A stretch of 64,000 nt of DNA, from the NCBI GenBank assembly GCA_004026145.2, contig CP034975.1:12153418-12217417 (forward strand), in the 5' to 3' direction. Below the pieces are notes generated by a model that did not search any database, was not told the DNA's origin, and saw nothing but the letters and a program-made list of their open reading frames with translations. The DNA comes from Takifugu bimaculatus (Eukaryota > Chordata > Actinopteri > Tetraodontiformes > Tetraodontidae). The position numbers and the translations under genes were made by a program. Shown piece by piece: positions 14,605-27,800 of the stretch (positions are counted from its first letter, which is position 1; every line of letters begins with the position of its first letter).

Positions 14605-15820
14605 CAACAGACACATTTACGAGGATCATGTGGCAGCTGAATTATTTTCCAATATCGGTTCTTGAAGAGCAGCTCTCAATGGTTTTAAGAACAGAAGTGA
14701 AGAGATGCTGATCCTGTTCTGTAGTTAAGCAGGCGCAGCGATGCAGAGCTGTTGTAATTAGATCTGGCCGTAGTAAGGTGGGGGTGACATTCTGGGAACC
14801 GGTTCAACTTTCCATCGTGTAATGTGCTGTCACTATTTTTAGCTTTTCGGGGAGGAATGACCACGGGTGAAATGGATACTGCTCATAACCAGGCTGACGA
14901 CCCACAACACCGGAGCTTCCAAATGACTTCACGGAGCTCAAACTTCAAGCATTACCCCGATTCTTCTGGGATCCTCGACTTTAACTAAATAAGATGCTGC
15001 TGGGGGAAGATGGCGAGGATGTGAATTAAGGACCGTGTGCGTGGGAAGTGGAATATTTCTCACCATTTACGCTGCAATTAGAGAAATGGAAACAGGACTA
15101 CTACAGCTCGGATATTAAACTGGACGTGCAAGGGTTGATGCGCGCTTCCTCCAGAGGGGAAGTGAGCATGAAATGAGCTGAATATCATTATTAGATGATG
15201 CAGCAGCTGAGAGGACAAGGCTGTTAGTAGAGGTGTTGTGAGCCACCAGCTACAGCTGCTACGAAGCAAAACTAAAAAGAGGAAACGGGAAAAGTCGTGA
15301 GAATCGTTTGTTGGGTTTATGAGCAGAGTGACACCAGAGTTAAACATCGTGAATAACAGAGCATCTGTTTTTATCTCTCTTGGCTCGGTGTCTCCTGCAG
15401 CTCCCAGTGACCCACAACTCCCCCACACGCCGTCCTTCTGCCTGGGTGAACAGGAACTCTTGAGTGTTCAGATCCAGCACAGAACACGAGTTCAGCTGAT
15501 TCTCAGTATTTATAGCTGCTTCTGTCAAACCACGTAATCGATGGACGGTCTGGCTCATACTTGCTACTCTCATCATCCTGCTTATCTGCTGGAAATATTC
15601 ATTTCCTTCCGTTTAGTTTTAAATGCCCCCCCCCTGGGCTCCCACTTACTAATTTCCCAAAAATTTGTACTAAAGTAAATAAAGTAAATAAAGTAGGCGT
15701 TTCTGAAACAAGGCCGAATAATCCACAGGAGTCCAAAGCTGCTTAAATTCAACCTGCAAACAAGAGCTTGAATTAGAACAGAGCCCGCACTAACTTAATT
15801 AGCATGTTAGCTAGAGTTCA

Positions 15821-15857
<37 letters not shown>

Positions 15858-18800
15858 TATCATTACATGCCAGAGCAATTAATAATCATGTGTGTGTGCG
15901 TGCGGTCGGCCATGTCGGACAAGGCTCATTTTGATGGCGCACGTGTGCTCTTCAGATCAGCTGTGGCCTACTTTTCTCTAGTCACTGACGCAACACAGGC
16001 AGCAGCACAGCAGAGCGTTGAGGGCTGGAGCAGCTCCACAGGCTCAGAGAAGAACTGGGTGAATAATGCTGCTGGTAACGTACTGCCAATGAGTCAGATG
16101 ATCAGCAGACACAAAACCGGCTCTCGACTGATCTTTGAAGCGTTTAAAAAAAAAAAGTAGCACAAGCAGACGATTGTGATCGCAGGGAGGAACTGGGGTT
16201 ACAGACAACCGTGTAGAAACAAGCCACTCTGAAGGCAAACAGGCTTTATTTTAAAAAGCTCCACATGTGTCTTCAAGGTTGGCAAAATAATGCAAAGGCC
16301 CCTCTGGGAGCAATGCTCTATAATGCATCACCATGGAAACGGAGCAAACTGTGACAAGGTAACGGAGTTTAAAATGGGGCAGAGGTCAGAAGAGTGCACG
16401 GGGGAAGGTGTATTTGCTGGGATATCAGCACGTGTTTTACAAGGATCAGGCGGCTACAGTGTGAACGGTGCTAACTTTACACAGTTGGCACATTGTTTTA
16501 CATTGTTTGGTTTTCTAAAAGGCAATTTAAAAAGAAAAATATGTGGGCTGCTTAAGGTAAAGCATTTCCTGCTAAGAACAACCCACATTTTAGCTCAGTA
16601 ATCAAATAAAATAAAAACAAGCACCGTAAAACCCACAAGAATGAGTTGGTTACCTTAAAATCCTTGAATATGACCAGTCATTTAATGTTTACCAGCTTTA
16701 ATCGGGAAATGGGGGTTTATTTGATGCATTCACCTGCTTTTACGAACTTAACTACGGACTGGAACGGCATTTAAATGAGTCCAAGTAATTCTAGAGCCAG
16801 TGCCAAACAAACGCTGGTTCCATTGGCCCTCTGACAGATGCTGAGTAGGTGTTGCAGTGTGCAGTGGGCTGAAAAGCCTGGCAGATAAACAGAACCCTCT
16901 GAACCTTAGAGCGGAAGGAAGAGGGGCAGGAAGGCAGAAGGGAGGGGACCTTCAAAGAATGAGAAAACTGCAAGTCTTTCAAGAGAAGGAGCCAAAGAAG
17001 ATGATGGCTCTCATCTGTCGTCCGTGGGGTTAGGTCTCCACAAATCACGCTCGGCCTCTGTGCAGGCAGGAAGTTACAGGAGGAAAGTCACAGGAAGTGG
17101 TTGGACCTGGGTGTGACGCGGACCTTTTCAGATGTCTGATCTGATGCTTGTTGGCGATATGTGCCAGGCTGGCCCCCGTTGCTGGGAAACGTCCAAACCA
17201 CTGGAACAAGCGGCATCTTTATCACTCCTTCAAAGCCTCCCAGAGCAATGAGGGGATCCGGATGGTTGTAGGGGAGGCTTTGTGTAAATATAGGCTCCAG
17301 CACCGGCAGAGCCAGGTCTGAAGGAGGTTTCACATTCATGACAGGCTGTAATAAAAGAAAGTGGTTCTTTTTCCCCTGGGTACTGAGGAAGGGTGAGGCA
17401 CGCCTAATTAGGAGGGAGATGTTTTAACCGCCAGTGAAAACACACAGCTGAAAAAAAAGAGAAAAGCAGGATGGGAGGCGGGAGAGGGGAAACTGAAGAC
17501 GGAGGGTTTTGTAACACCAGGATCTCTTTGGTGAGGGATCCTCCGCCGCTCCGCTCACCACGTTTCAGCAGTGGCCATCGAAAGAATGCAAGAGAAGACA
17601 GAAGATAGCATGAAGCTGCAGAGATGACGACGATCCATCAAGGGCGGGAGGCAAAGATGGCAGGTAGGAGGCTCTGCCGGCGTTGCTGGAGCACCCTGGC
17701 AACAGGTTTCCCCAGTAAAGACGTCAAACCGGAAGATAAACCGCAGTGGCAGATGGATGAATATGGAAAAGGTCACTCTTTCATTCAGATTTCACTCCTT
17801 TACGGCATCAACAGAGACCCAATGAATAAAACAAGTGCGTCGCCGTCCTGCCGCCACATGGAGCACAGAGGTTGGGAGCTGGGGAGAGCAAACAGGTGAC
17901 GACTGCAGGAACGTCGTCACATTTATGTTGAATCAGCATCCAGAGAGAGATTAGCCCGAATGGTTGCTCATCTCAGGGTGCAAGTGAGGATTTGGTTCAC
18001 TGAGCCTCTCGCTGACAACAGATTATATTTGTTAGTGCAGGCTGACATCTTTAGGAGCCTTTTTTGAACCTTATTATCAGACACGTTTTACGAGCAAGCG
18101 CTGGTTTTGGTCGTGTTTGGACATTACTAGCCAGGTTAGACCGAAAGTGCAGGTGGTCCACATGGCCGATGCTGCGCAGCATCCGTGGAGGGAGCCAAGC
18201 CCCCCCCTCCCCATCATGATTAATTCTGCCGGTCGTGTCCGGTTCCAGAGGATTAACAGAACCAACTGCCCTGTCAGAATAGACAGAACTGGGATTTGTT
18301 TTGAAGAAGAAGGACAGAAGATGTTTGTCATGCTCCCGTGCCAGCCATCACCACAGGTCGCCACACAGACGCCCAAGATCACATATAATTTTCCTCTTGA
18401 AATTCCCGACATACAAAGAAGCAGAGAAAAAAAAAACAGTCTGGAATAAACCGAATGCTGCTGATGAAATAAACTAATTACGATGCTCGGTTTTGGGTAA
18501 ATGGACTTGCTGTTCAGTTCTGTCCATCTGAACCATAATGGACACTCGTGCTACCACATTTTAGCTTTGGCTGGAAAAACCTTGAAATTGGAACCTTGCG
18601 ATGATGAGCCAAGCTGAAACGAAATTCCACGGCACGAGACGAGAGCAGCCCAGTGGTGCAGAAGAAAATGCCCTTGTGTTCTCCAGCGCACAGAGCTGCG
18701 GGATTACCAGGCATAAGAAGTGATTCCAGAAAAGCCCCAAATCAACAGGAGCTGCAAAGATCCGCTGCTCGCTGCTGAGGGAGACGAGCTGCTAGCAAGG

Positions 18801-21800
18801 CTGCTGTAATCAGGCATGGAGGATTCATTTTCCCCCAAATTATTCTGGCATTTTGTGGGTAGAATCGACCTTTATTTACACGGGGATGAAATAATCTTCT
18901 TGGAATTGCAACGTTCTTCGGGAATTCTGTGAGAAATCCCCGCTGCCTGACAAATGCCGCCGTTTTTTATCATCATAAAAAGATGCCAACGCACTGATTC
19001 GCACCCGTCATTGTGCTCCGGCCGTTCCACAACATTCCTTTGGCAGCTCTTGTTTTTAGGTGACTCGGTGTTCCGAGGATTGGACTGCCTGAATCACCCA
19101 CTGACCTGGATTCCGCTCCACCCAGCCTCTTCCTTCTGTCAACACGCTGTAAAAAGGCCATTCAGCCGGTACAGCGAGACAGCGTGTGAGCGGCAACAGT
19201 GAGGGGACGCGGGCTATTTTAGATGTGCAACAAGCTGCATTCATTAATCCCCACAAACAGGCTGTCATTTCTCTCTGGTTCTCCTTTCTCATTATTTCTG
19301 CTGACCACCCACCACTCACATTTCAGACGTGAAGCCAGTCAAGCAGGCCGTGATGTGCCACGCGGCGACGGCCGCCCCTCCTCCTCCTCAACATACTGAC
19401 CCATAACTCGGCTCTGCTGCTGCTATAAATAGACAGAGATTTAACCTACAACCAGAGAAGGAGGGAGGGAATGAAAGGGCAGAGCGTGCAGATAAAGAGG
19501 GCAAAGCCAAAACAGGTCTCTTAAAAGCTCCCCTCCGCTAGCACTGATGGCCAGTATCGATCTGATCCATCAGGGGTGACAGTTTTCCCCACACGTGACA
19601 ACAACGCCACGTGCACGCGCGTGTCCTCCAGACGTGTTAGTCACAGAGGGAGGTTAGCGGCTCACTGGACCGTCGACTTTGGGCAGATGTTGTGAAAGGA
19701 CGGGGCTGAGGACAGAGACGCACCAAGGTTACGCCGTTTAACAAACCACCTTTTCAAAAAGTGAGGGGGGGATGAAGAAGGGATGCAGGGAATCGTCGAG
19801 GATTTGCACGAGGTTTTCATCATCCGCCTCGCCGTTTAGCTTCAGACATGTCGTCACCCACGATGGTCACGCCTCAGCACGCTGCACAGCGACACACAAG
19901 GACGTCCTGATGGTAGCAATATTAACATGCTATGTTAAACTATCCTGTGAGCCACTGGCTGGAGCTAATCTGCTCCCTTTGAGCTAATATTTAAACACAT
20001 TAAAAGATATGTATTAAAAAACATGAGGAAATTAACTCCTTATGGAATCGACCTATCAAACAATACTGTGCTTTAATGCACATTGCTGACAACAAAATAA
20101 TTATTTTAGACTGAAAAAGAACAAACAAAAGCTTTATAGGAGATACGTTGGGCAATATAAAGAAGAACTCTACCAAGACGGGGGCAGAGTTATTCCTAGA
20201 GGGGAAAACTGGTTCCATCCCTTAGCATTTACTGCTCATGTGACTCCGTGTCTGTCACCAGTAAACTGGGTTAAAGCAGTTTACTCAAGGACTGCCCTGA
20301 AGAAACAAAGACATGTTTAAGATTTGAGAAAAGCACATGAGTAAATGGAAAACTCCAAATAGTATCAACAACGTCCAGTTAATTGATATGTTATAGAGAC
20401 ATGTGTTACATATCATGTAAAAGGAGGAACGTAAGGATGGTAAGTTGTTAAATATCTTACACACACACACTCACACACACCCTCAGTTTCCCACAGACAT
20501 GCCCAAACATGTTCTCAAGGCTGTTTCCACCAGATTTAGGTAGGAAATGATCAGGTACGGATGAGGTGTTGCTGCCCTACAACTTCAACCACTTTCTCAA
20601 ACAGCCAGAGACTCTAAACAATGAGGTTTCCAACGGTGACGCAGACGTTACTCGAAAGAATAAAACTGTTAAAAGTTACGCAACGCTGCAATAAAGCAAG
20701 ACAGAAATCGACCCCGTGTCAATAAATTAAGCTAATGTGGTGGACTGTTGAGCAGTTCAGTCTCCACGGTAACCTCCATGGTGTGACGGAGGGGCGGGGG
20801 TCTCACAGGGAGAACAGCAGTAGGCGTGCACGGAGCCGACCCTCCAGCAACCCGTGGACCAGCTGCCATCAGCCTGCTCAAAGGCAGCTAGGCAGTAGGC
20901 ATCTGACAGCCGTGACAAATAAAACCAAACACGTGGAAAGAAGAAAAAAAAATAAAAAAGCAGCGGCCTCCTCACAGACTGTGGCTGTCACTATAGCAAC
21001 AGGAGTGGAGATGGCTGTGGCATGAGTGTTAACCTTTAGCGAGCACGGCCGGCTTCAAACAAACAACAACAGATTAACAACTAAGATGCATCAGGTAGGA
21101 AAACAGGGAAGCTTTGTGGTGTCACATGACTGTGCCGCTGTGACGCTTCAGGCCGACTGAATTCACCTGAAACAGCAGATATTGCACCAAAACTGCTTAG
21201 AAACGGGCACCTGGGGGGGTGTCACCTTCCGAAAAAGTGTCTTCAAACTGAATCAACGCATTCACAAACACACACGGGTCCCCCTGGAACGAACCGCCCC
21301 GACCACGCTAGCAACAACATCCGAGGGGCGCTCGATTTCCTGCACCCGCGTGGCAACACAAACGGTCTCAGAGCCGTGGCAACGGAGCCTGTGTTCAGCC
21401 AACTTCATCGCGGGTCAACAGAGATGTTCTCTCCACTACCGCAGGTCGTCGCTCCGGGCAAACGACTCGCTCCCCACATAGTTTGGCTTTTATACTACCG
21501 CTCACTGACGGCTACAGTTAGCGTGTGTTTTCAGACCTTTCAGTAGTTGGAAGTTTGCACAGGTTCTGCCCGGCTACAGGAGGGAGCCCTGAGAAACTCC
21601 AGCCCAATTGGAGGCCTGGATTCCGTTCAGCTGGCTCCGACTCATCCCGGCGGCCCAATCGCACGGCCCGCTCTGCAGTCAGGTGACGGTTCAGACTGAC
21701 TCACGGTGTTTTGAAGCAGACGAAAACAAAAGCTAATGAGGCTGTCGGTCGTCCCTGCCAGCTGTCCCAATGTGTGCAGCTCTGAAAGGAGCTATGGAGC

Positions 21801-24800
21801 TCCAGGAAAGAAAACAGGATTTATTTCATAACAGCAACAAGTGCATGTGCGTGCATGAGACTTTGAGCCATTAAAAGGGTAATTAGTGTAAAGAAAACAT
21901 TCCATTCTGCCTTTATTTGTCCTTTAGCTAAATAACCCTGTTAAAAACATAATACACAGTAGCTGTGATGACTACTGGGTCCACTGTTGATCCTCTTGGA
22001 CCTGAATGTAAAATCCTGGATTGATTGTAGCCAATGACAGGACAAACGCTTCTATAGTAATGCAGCATGACAGCGACACCACCACAGAGCCGTGCAGTCT
22101 GCGGTGTGGTGAGGTTGGAGGCTAGCTGCTGGAGTTTTACACAGATAAATGTTTCCACTGGTCCGGTGGGTACGGCTGAACGTCCGCACAAGCCTCAGAT
22201 TCTGCGGATCTTTCGCCCGTGTTCTGGTGCACTTTAGACCTTTGGCTCCTCCGTGGAGGAAATGACGACGACTCCACGTGACATCTGCATGTTTTAATCA
22301 CATGTCCTGCAGAGCGGAGCTAAGCCGGCTGGGTTTAGAGCTTCAAACTACCCCATTTACCCCCCATTTACTGTTACTTCATTATGGGAAGTAACGGCGC
22401 TTCCTCACAGACAGATAATAAAACAACGAATCAGATGCTGCATGTGTTTGACCACACACCTTTACCCAAAGGTTACATATCCAACCAGAACCAAGCTGGG
22501 CTTCACCCCGGACAACCTGCACCCTCCTCACCCCAAAGCAGATTTGCTCATCTCCAGATGGCCTCCACCCCCCCCCCCCCCCCCACTTGTCCACCATGAA
22601 CACCAGTAAACCACAGAAGCTCAGACAGGCCAACTGTCATTAAGAGGCTGCAGCAGACGCTAAGAGTGCCAGTGTGTGAGTGTGTGTGTGAGTGTGTGTG
22701 TGCCGAGAGGTTTTTCATAAGCCAATCTGAGGGACGCTGGGTTGTGCCTTCATCTGCAGGACAGTTAGTCCGTATTTAGTTCGAATCAAAGCCGCAATTT
22801 ATCCAGATTCACTCAAAAGACGCTCGGCCAAAACTCTAACTGTCTAAATCCTTAAAGACACAGCTCCTTCCCTGGCTGTTATTAAATCATCTCATTTATT
22901 AAGTTCTTGGCCAATGGAGGGCCAGTAAGTCTGATTGGTTTATTAATACATTTAAACAAGAACCTTTGTCTTTTGCATATTGTATATTTTGGAAAGGCTT
23001 AAACTTAAAACATGTCAAAATGTAAAAGTTAAACCAGCCGAGTTCCAGAAGTAACCACAGGCTGTGAACTTTAGTTTGTCTTCCAAACCAGACCGTTTAA
23101 TTGTCATTATATAGTAAAACAGTTTGTGTAACCACAGCGTTTGCTCCAGGAAGTCCAACGTCTGGCCACGCCCACATTCCAAGCACATGTGCACAGGCGG
23201 CGGCCATTTTGGCTCCTAACAGAGAAGCTTTTCACTGTTTTTTTAATCAGGCAGAAGCAGGTCACAGATAAGAGAATGAAGGGACCGTTGGATCCATGCT
23301 CACTCCTGCCGACAGAAATCAATACGGTCGGAGCTCAAAGGAAAAACAGGCAGGAAACCTGGCGGAAATCTCTGGAAAAGGTGGCCTGTGATTTGGAAAT
23401 ATTGTTGTTCTGTATCCATTTGAACAAACCCTTTCTCAGCCCATTTCCTGACCATTTTTATCCCGGTTGACAATGCGACTCGAGTGTTCTGGAGCGGTAA
23501 AACATTAACAAACACCTGCCTTTGTCTAAAAACCCCACAGTAATGTAATATTAGCTCCTGTGTTCCTACCAACGTAGCAAATCAGGGGCGTCACTATGGT
23601 TGGTTTTTTTGTTTGATGTCTTGGTTCTGCAAAACATGGAAAGAAACATGCAAGGGATCCTACACTTTTGTGGCTTTCATGCACACAGAACAGTGCAGTC
23701 AATGCAAAGTCGACACAATAAGCATCAAAGGAACGTGACCCAGATACAGCCTGAGCCGCTGTCTTATTTTTAGCTTAGCTGTAGCTAGCAGCCAGAGCTG
23801 ACGACTGCTAACAGACTCATTTAAACGATTACGAAAAAAAAAAAAAAAAATCCAAAATATGTGTCTTTAGGTAGCATTTTAGATGTGTCCATTAAGCTGG
23901 AGCAGCTCAAGTCACAGTCCGAAGGTTCTGGTTCAACTCCCAGCCATCACTGCTTGGTGGGGATAGGTGAGGGATGGTGGGGGGGGGGGGGAGGGTTCGT
24001 CATCTTTCAGTATCAATCTGATACATAATTATTACCTCTGTAATTAAATATTTACACTTTACCATGATTTTCATGTCTCAATCCAGTAATTATTATTTAA
24101 ATGCAGCCGTCGCCATGGCAACAAGACCAGACAAACCAGTTGACAGCAGCAGATGTCGGAAACTTTTATCCATTTACATGACGATGACGAGGGAAGTCTG
24201 AGTGCACGAGGCGTGGCGTTGCAACAATCACAACTTCCCTGCTGCGGCTCACTTCAGGTTGTTGCGGAGCTTCTACTTCTGCTCCGGTGGAAAGGTCGCC
24301 GTTGTAGTTCCGCCTGCGCCGCGAAAGGTCGCCGCCGACAAGGCGACCGTTCCAGGAGGCCGGTGAGCCGCCGAGGCACGAGCCAGCTCCTCCTGACTGC
24401 TGCAGGTCTGCTAGATATGGTCGTCCTGGTCCACCTCTCCGGTCCAGCAGAAGTGTTTTAGCCCCCTTAGCGAAGGAATAATCACTTCTGTCGTGCGTGA
24501 CCACAGGTGCCGAGGCCTCAGTTGTGGCGCGTCCGGTCGTCTAAATTCTGGGGCTGCGTTTCCTTTGAAGGGAGCCGTGGTGCTGGTGCTCGACCAGCTG
24601 ATGACAGGCTGCCGGTGGACGGCCACACCCTGCTTCTGTCTTCAGAACCGGCAGCGAACCGGCAGCGACGCAGCCGATTGTCCAACTCTGGTTAACTCTG
24701 AATAACCTGGAGCCTCAAATCACTGATTTGTCAGTGCGGCGAATGTCGCCGTCTTTATGCTGCAACGTTTCTGATGATTTATCGACCACGAAAGATGAGT

Positions 24801-27800
24801 CGACATCCCACAATCAGCCACGTCGATCAGCAGATGTCAGCCTACGTCTGAGGCTTCTGCAGCGATTCCGTGAATGTTTGACGGGAAGCGGAGCATCAGA
24901 AATGGGGCTGGTTTCTAATTTAGCCATGGCAGCACAGCCAGTGGTTTCTCCTCGCTGCACCGACGCCTTCAGCTGTTCCGCTGCTTCCTCACCAACGCAG
25001 AGGGACCCCGACTTCACATTTCCAACATTAAAAAGCTAAAAGTTCTGTGTGCGACCTGTGTGTGCGTCAGTTTCTCTATAAAAAGTCTATAAGATAGCAG
25101 CAAAAGTGTTTAACTCAGAAAGGGTTAAACCATTTCCTCTGACAGGGGGATTCCCAGCCCCAAATCAGTGTGGTCTTACCCCCAGAGGTTAAAATTTCCT
25201 TCTGAGGCTTTTTTTGGACCCTGTTTTTTCCCTTTTACCTCCTCGTGTTTACATCAAACACGAACTTTGATGCGTCGCTCGCCATCTTTTCTTCTTTCTG
25301 AATGTCACCACTACATCCGGACATTTCAGCCTCCTTTTGCTCTTCTTCGAAGCTGCATTAATTCTAAACATCGCATGTATCTTCATTCGGGATCGTACGT
25401 GGAAAACATTAAAGTCTAAAGCTCCATCACACGAAGGGACCACTTGGGTAATTAAAGGGTGCGTGCTGCTCCACCATTTCCTCGCTTTTTAACCACTCCT
25501 TTCCTTTAAGTTTCCATCCCAACAGCTGATTTCTACCCACATGGCTGCAATAAACACACACGTCGCCGCTCCGAGGTCCGAATCGGACGATGAACTTGTG
25601 AGACATGACGCGACGTTCAACAATGCGCACGTTTGCCGCAGCGATTGAGGTGAATAAACTCTTCCTCAGACTCCGTTTCACAGTCATAAATGGCGCCTGA
25701 AATGTTATTTATGATTTCCTGACGCACACATGCTCTGCACGTGCCAAAGTATCATTAAAGCAACGAGGATTCAAACGCGCGTCGGCGTGTCATCTGCTCA
25801 CATCTGCACACATCTGCGCACACATGCACTAGCAGGAACGTAGCGCTCAATCGTGCCCAAAAGGTTTTTAAACTGTGTTCTTTTCGGTATTTGGATGCCT
25901 CGTGAGCGAAGCTGTCAGAAATGTCCGCGCCCCAGTGGAAGACTGATAAGGGCAACGGCAGCAGGAGTAATAAACCCACGCCAGAAGGCGGAGCCGGCTC
26001 AACGGCGAAGTTGGCACATTTAGAACAACCGCTGGTTCAGAAAAGAGCTCAGAGAGGTGAACAGTTGGTCTACGTGCCGTCCAGATTCAGGAGAGTGTGT
26101 CGCAAGGTCCCGTCACTGTTGAGGAGTGTGTATCTGCGTTTGGGAAAGTGCTGATACAGCCCGGAAACTTTCTCACGGGAAACACGGATTACTGCAAAAC
26201 GATCCATCATGGAGGCTAAATTAACGCAATTTAACACATCATCATTGTAACATTTCAACTATGAAAGGAGCCAAATCAAACTAATTCTGTGAGCGAGTTA
26301 GTGCTGCTGCCATCAGCAGCTGCTGCCAGATGCTTTATCTCTTCTTCGGTCTTCCAGACCAGACCAGTCGCTTTTGGGAAAATAAAACTGCCTTGTCAGC
26401 ACTATTCCTTCACATTTCTACGTGACTTTACAATTTAATGTACATAAATGCCAAAAACAAGCTGTGCCAAAGAGAAAGAGGAGCTGATATATTTCTGATC
26501 CGTTTTCTGCTCAAAATCTACGCTTTTCCAGACACGAGCAAAGTTAACTCGCAGTTTGAGGCCTGCAGGTTTTCAAATGTTGCGGCTCCTCGAAGGGAAG
26601 CAGCCTCCTGTATCACGTAATATTCATAAGCAATAATCCCGATCAAACATTTCTCCTGGGGAGGCGCCAGGTTGGGATATGTAAAACTGTGGGAAAGCAC
26701 ACAGAAGCAGTCTGAATGAGCCTCCTTCCGAAACAAAATGTGCTTTTCCTCTGAGAAAAAGGCCTGACTTTTCATATTAAAAATCTCTCTGCGCGCTCGA
26801 TGTGGTGCTGCTGTCACCGCGTCTCATTTCTGCCAGGCAACAGCAGGATGGTGTCGCTGCTCACACCAGCGGCGGTGAAAAACCAGAGCTGCAGGAGCAC
26901 CAGGTCTCCCTCAAATGCTTTTTCCACATTGTGTCTGTGTGGGTGTGATGGGATGGACAGGCCCATCCCCATTAATGCAGTGAAGAGTCACTCCAGCAAA
27001 AAGGCCTGCCGGGCAATGTTGTGCACAACTGCGCAATGAAACACCGCCCACCCAATGGCGCACGAGTCGGTCAGCGTGGTAAAGGCTGTCATGCACGGAT
27101 GGGTTTGGCCTGGTCAGTGCAATGCAAAGCGTGTAGTATGCACAGAATATCTGAGATGGGTGTGGACGGGAGAAGATGAAGGAGGGAGCTCCTCTGGACC
27201 AAAATAGGTGAACTGGGATGATGTGGGCATCGCTGAAATGAGTGGATGTGAAGCAAAGGGCTAAACCAGAGGTAATGTAGGCCAAGCACAAGCGGTGCGA
27301 AGTGAAGGGAGGCCGTGCTCTGATATGTGTTGAAAAGACGTCCGGAAGAACACAAATAATGTCGTTTGCGTCCCATTTTCCACCTCTTCGTGCTCACATC
27401 TTAAGCTCTGACACACAAACAGATGGAGGCTCCCACCAACCTTGTACACTTGTCCATAGGTGCCATTTCCGACCACTTCCACCAATTCGAAAATCCCGGC
27501 TGGGTCCTGGATTATAGAGCACAAAACAAACCTTTAATAAAGGGGATATTTATTGATCCACACTAGCCTTTATGATCGGGTGCGTTCGATGTAGCAGCCG
27601 GCATCGCCCGGTTCGCTGGCCTCCCAATCCATTTGATATTAGACAAAGAAAATCACCATAGGGCTGTGTCAACAACAGCACTGCCTACAGCAGTGTTTAC
27701 CTTTAATTTGTGCGTATGAACAAATCATAAAATGCGCTCCGAAAACGCCTATGTGCCAGACTCACCCGCAGGGATGCCAGGTCTATATCCCCAAGACTTT

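Larger units (their letters stand above)
11576..27440. other. map4k4 intron 2 (15.9 kb), microsatellite-rich, no host gene recognised
   Basis: This large intron separates the glycine-loop exon from the GRHVKTGQLAAIKVMD exon. I found no convincing exon or nested gene. It holds the CA/TG microsatellite cluster (12.5-15.9 kb), a C tract near 22570, a possible SINE remnant near 23.9 kb, and a GC/CpG-rich patch at 24.2-24.7 kb with overlapping opposite-strand open frames of no recognisable family. Long first introns of this kind often carry regulatory elements, but none can be called with confidence. Confidence 0.6.
4288..27506 (-). other. map4k4: map4k4 protein kinase domain, exons 2-10
   Basis: The kinase domain spans about residues 25-290. 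Visible motifs are the glycine loop GNGTYG (residues 32-37), the VAIK-type lysine in AAIKVMD (Lys54), a candidate helix-C glutamate (Glu69), VIHRDIKGQN with catalytic Asp153, DFG (171-173) and APE (196-198) after the activation segment GRRNTFIGTPYW. All key catalytic residues are present, so the enzyme should be active. Exon 10 ends the domain (SFIEGCLVKNYTQRPPTEQLL) and carries the basic QVRIQLKDHIDRTKKKRGEK tail. The domain is split by the 15.9 kb intron 2 immediately after the glycine loop. Confidence 0.93.

Noticed and set aside
12468..14665. Several open frames rich in Thr-His or Cys-Val repeats
   Set aside because: All are translations of (CA)n or (TG)n microsatellites in map4k4 intron 2.
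24153..24705. Overlapping opposite-strand open frames in a GC-rich patch of map4k4 intron 2
   Set aside because: High GC lengthens chance open frames; no recognisable domain, splice sites or codon pattern was found on either strand.
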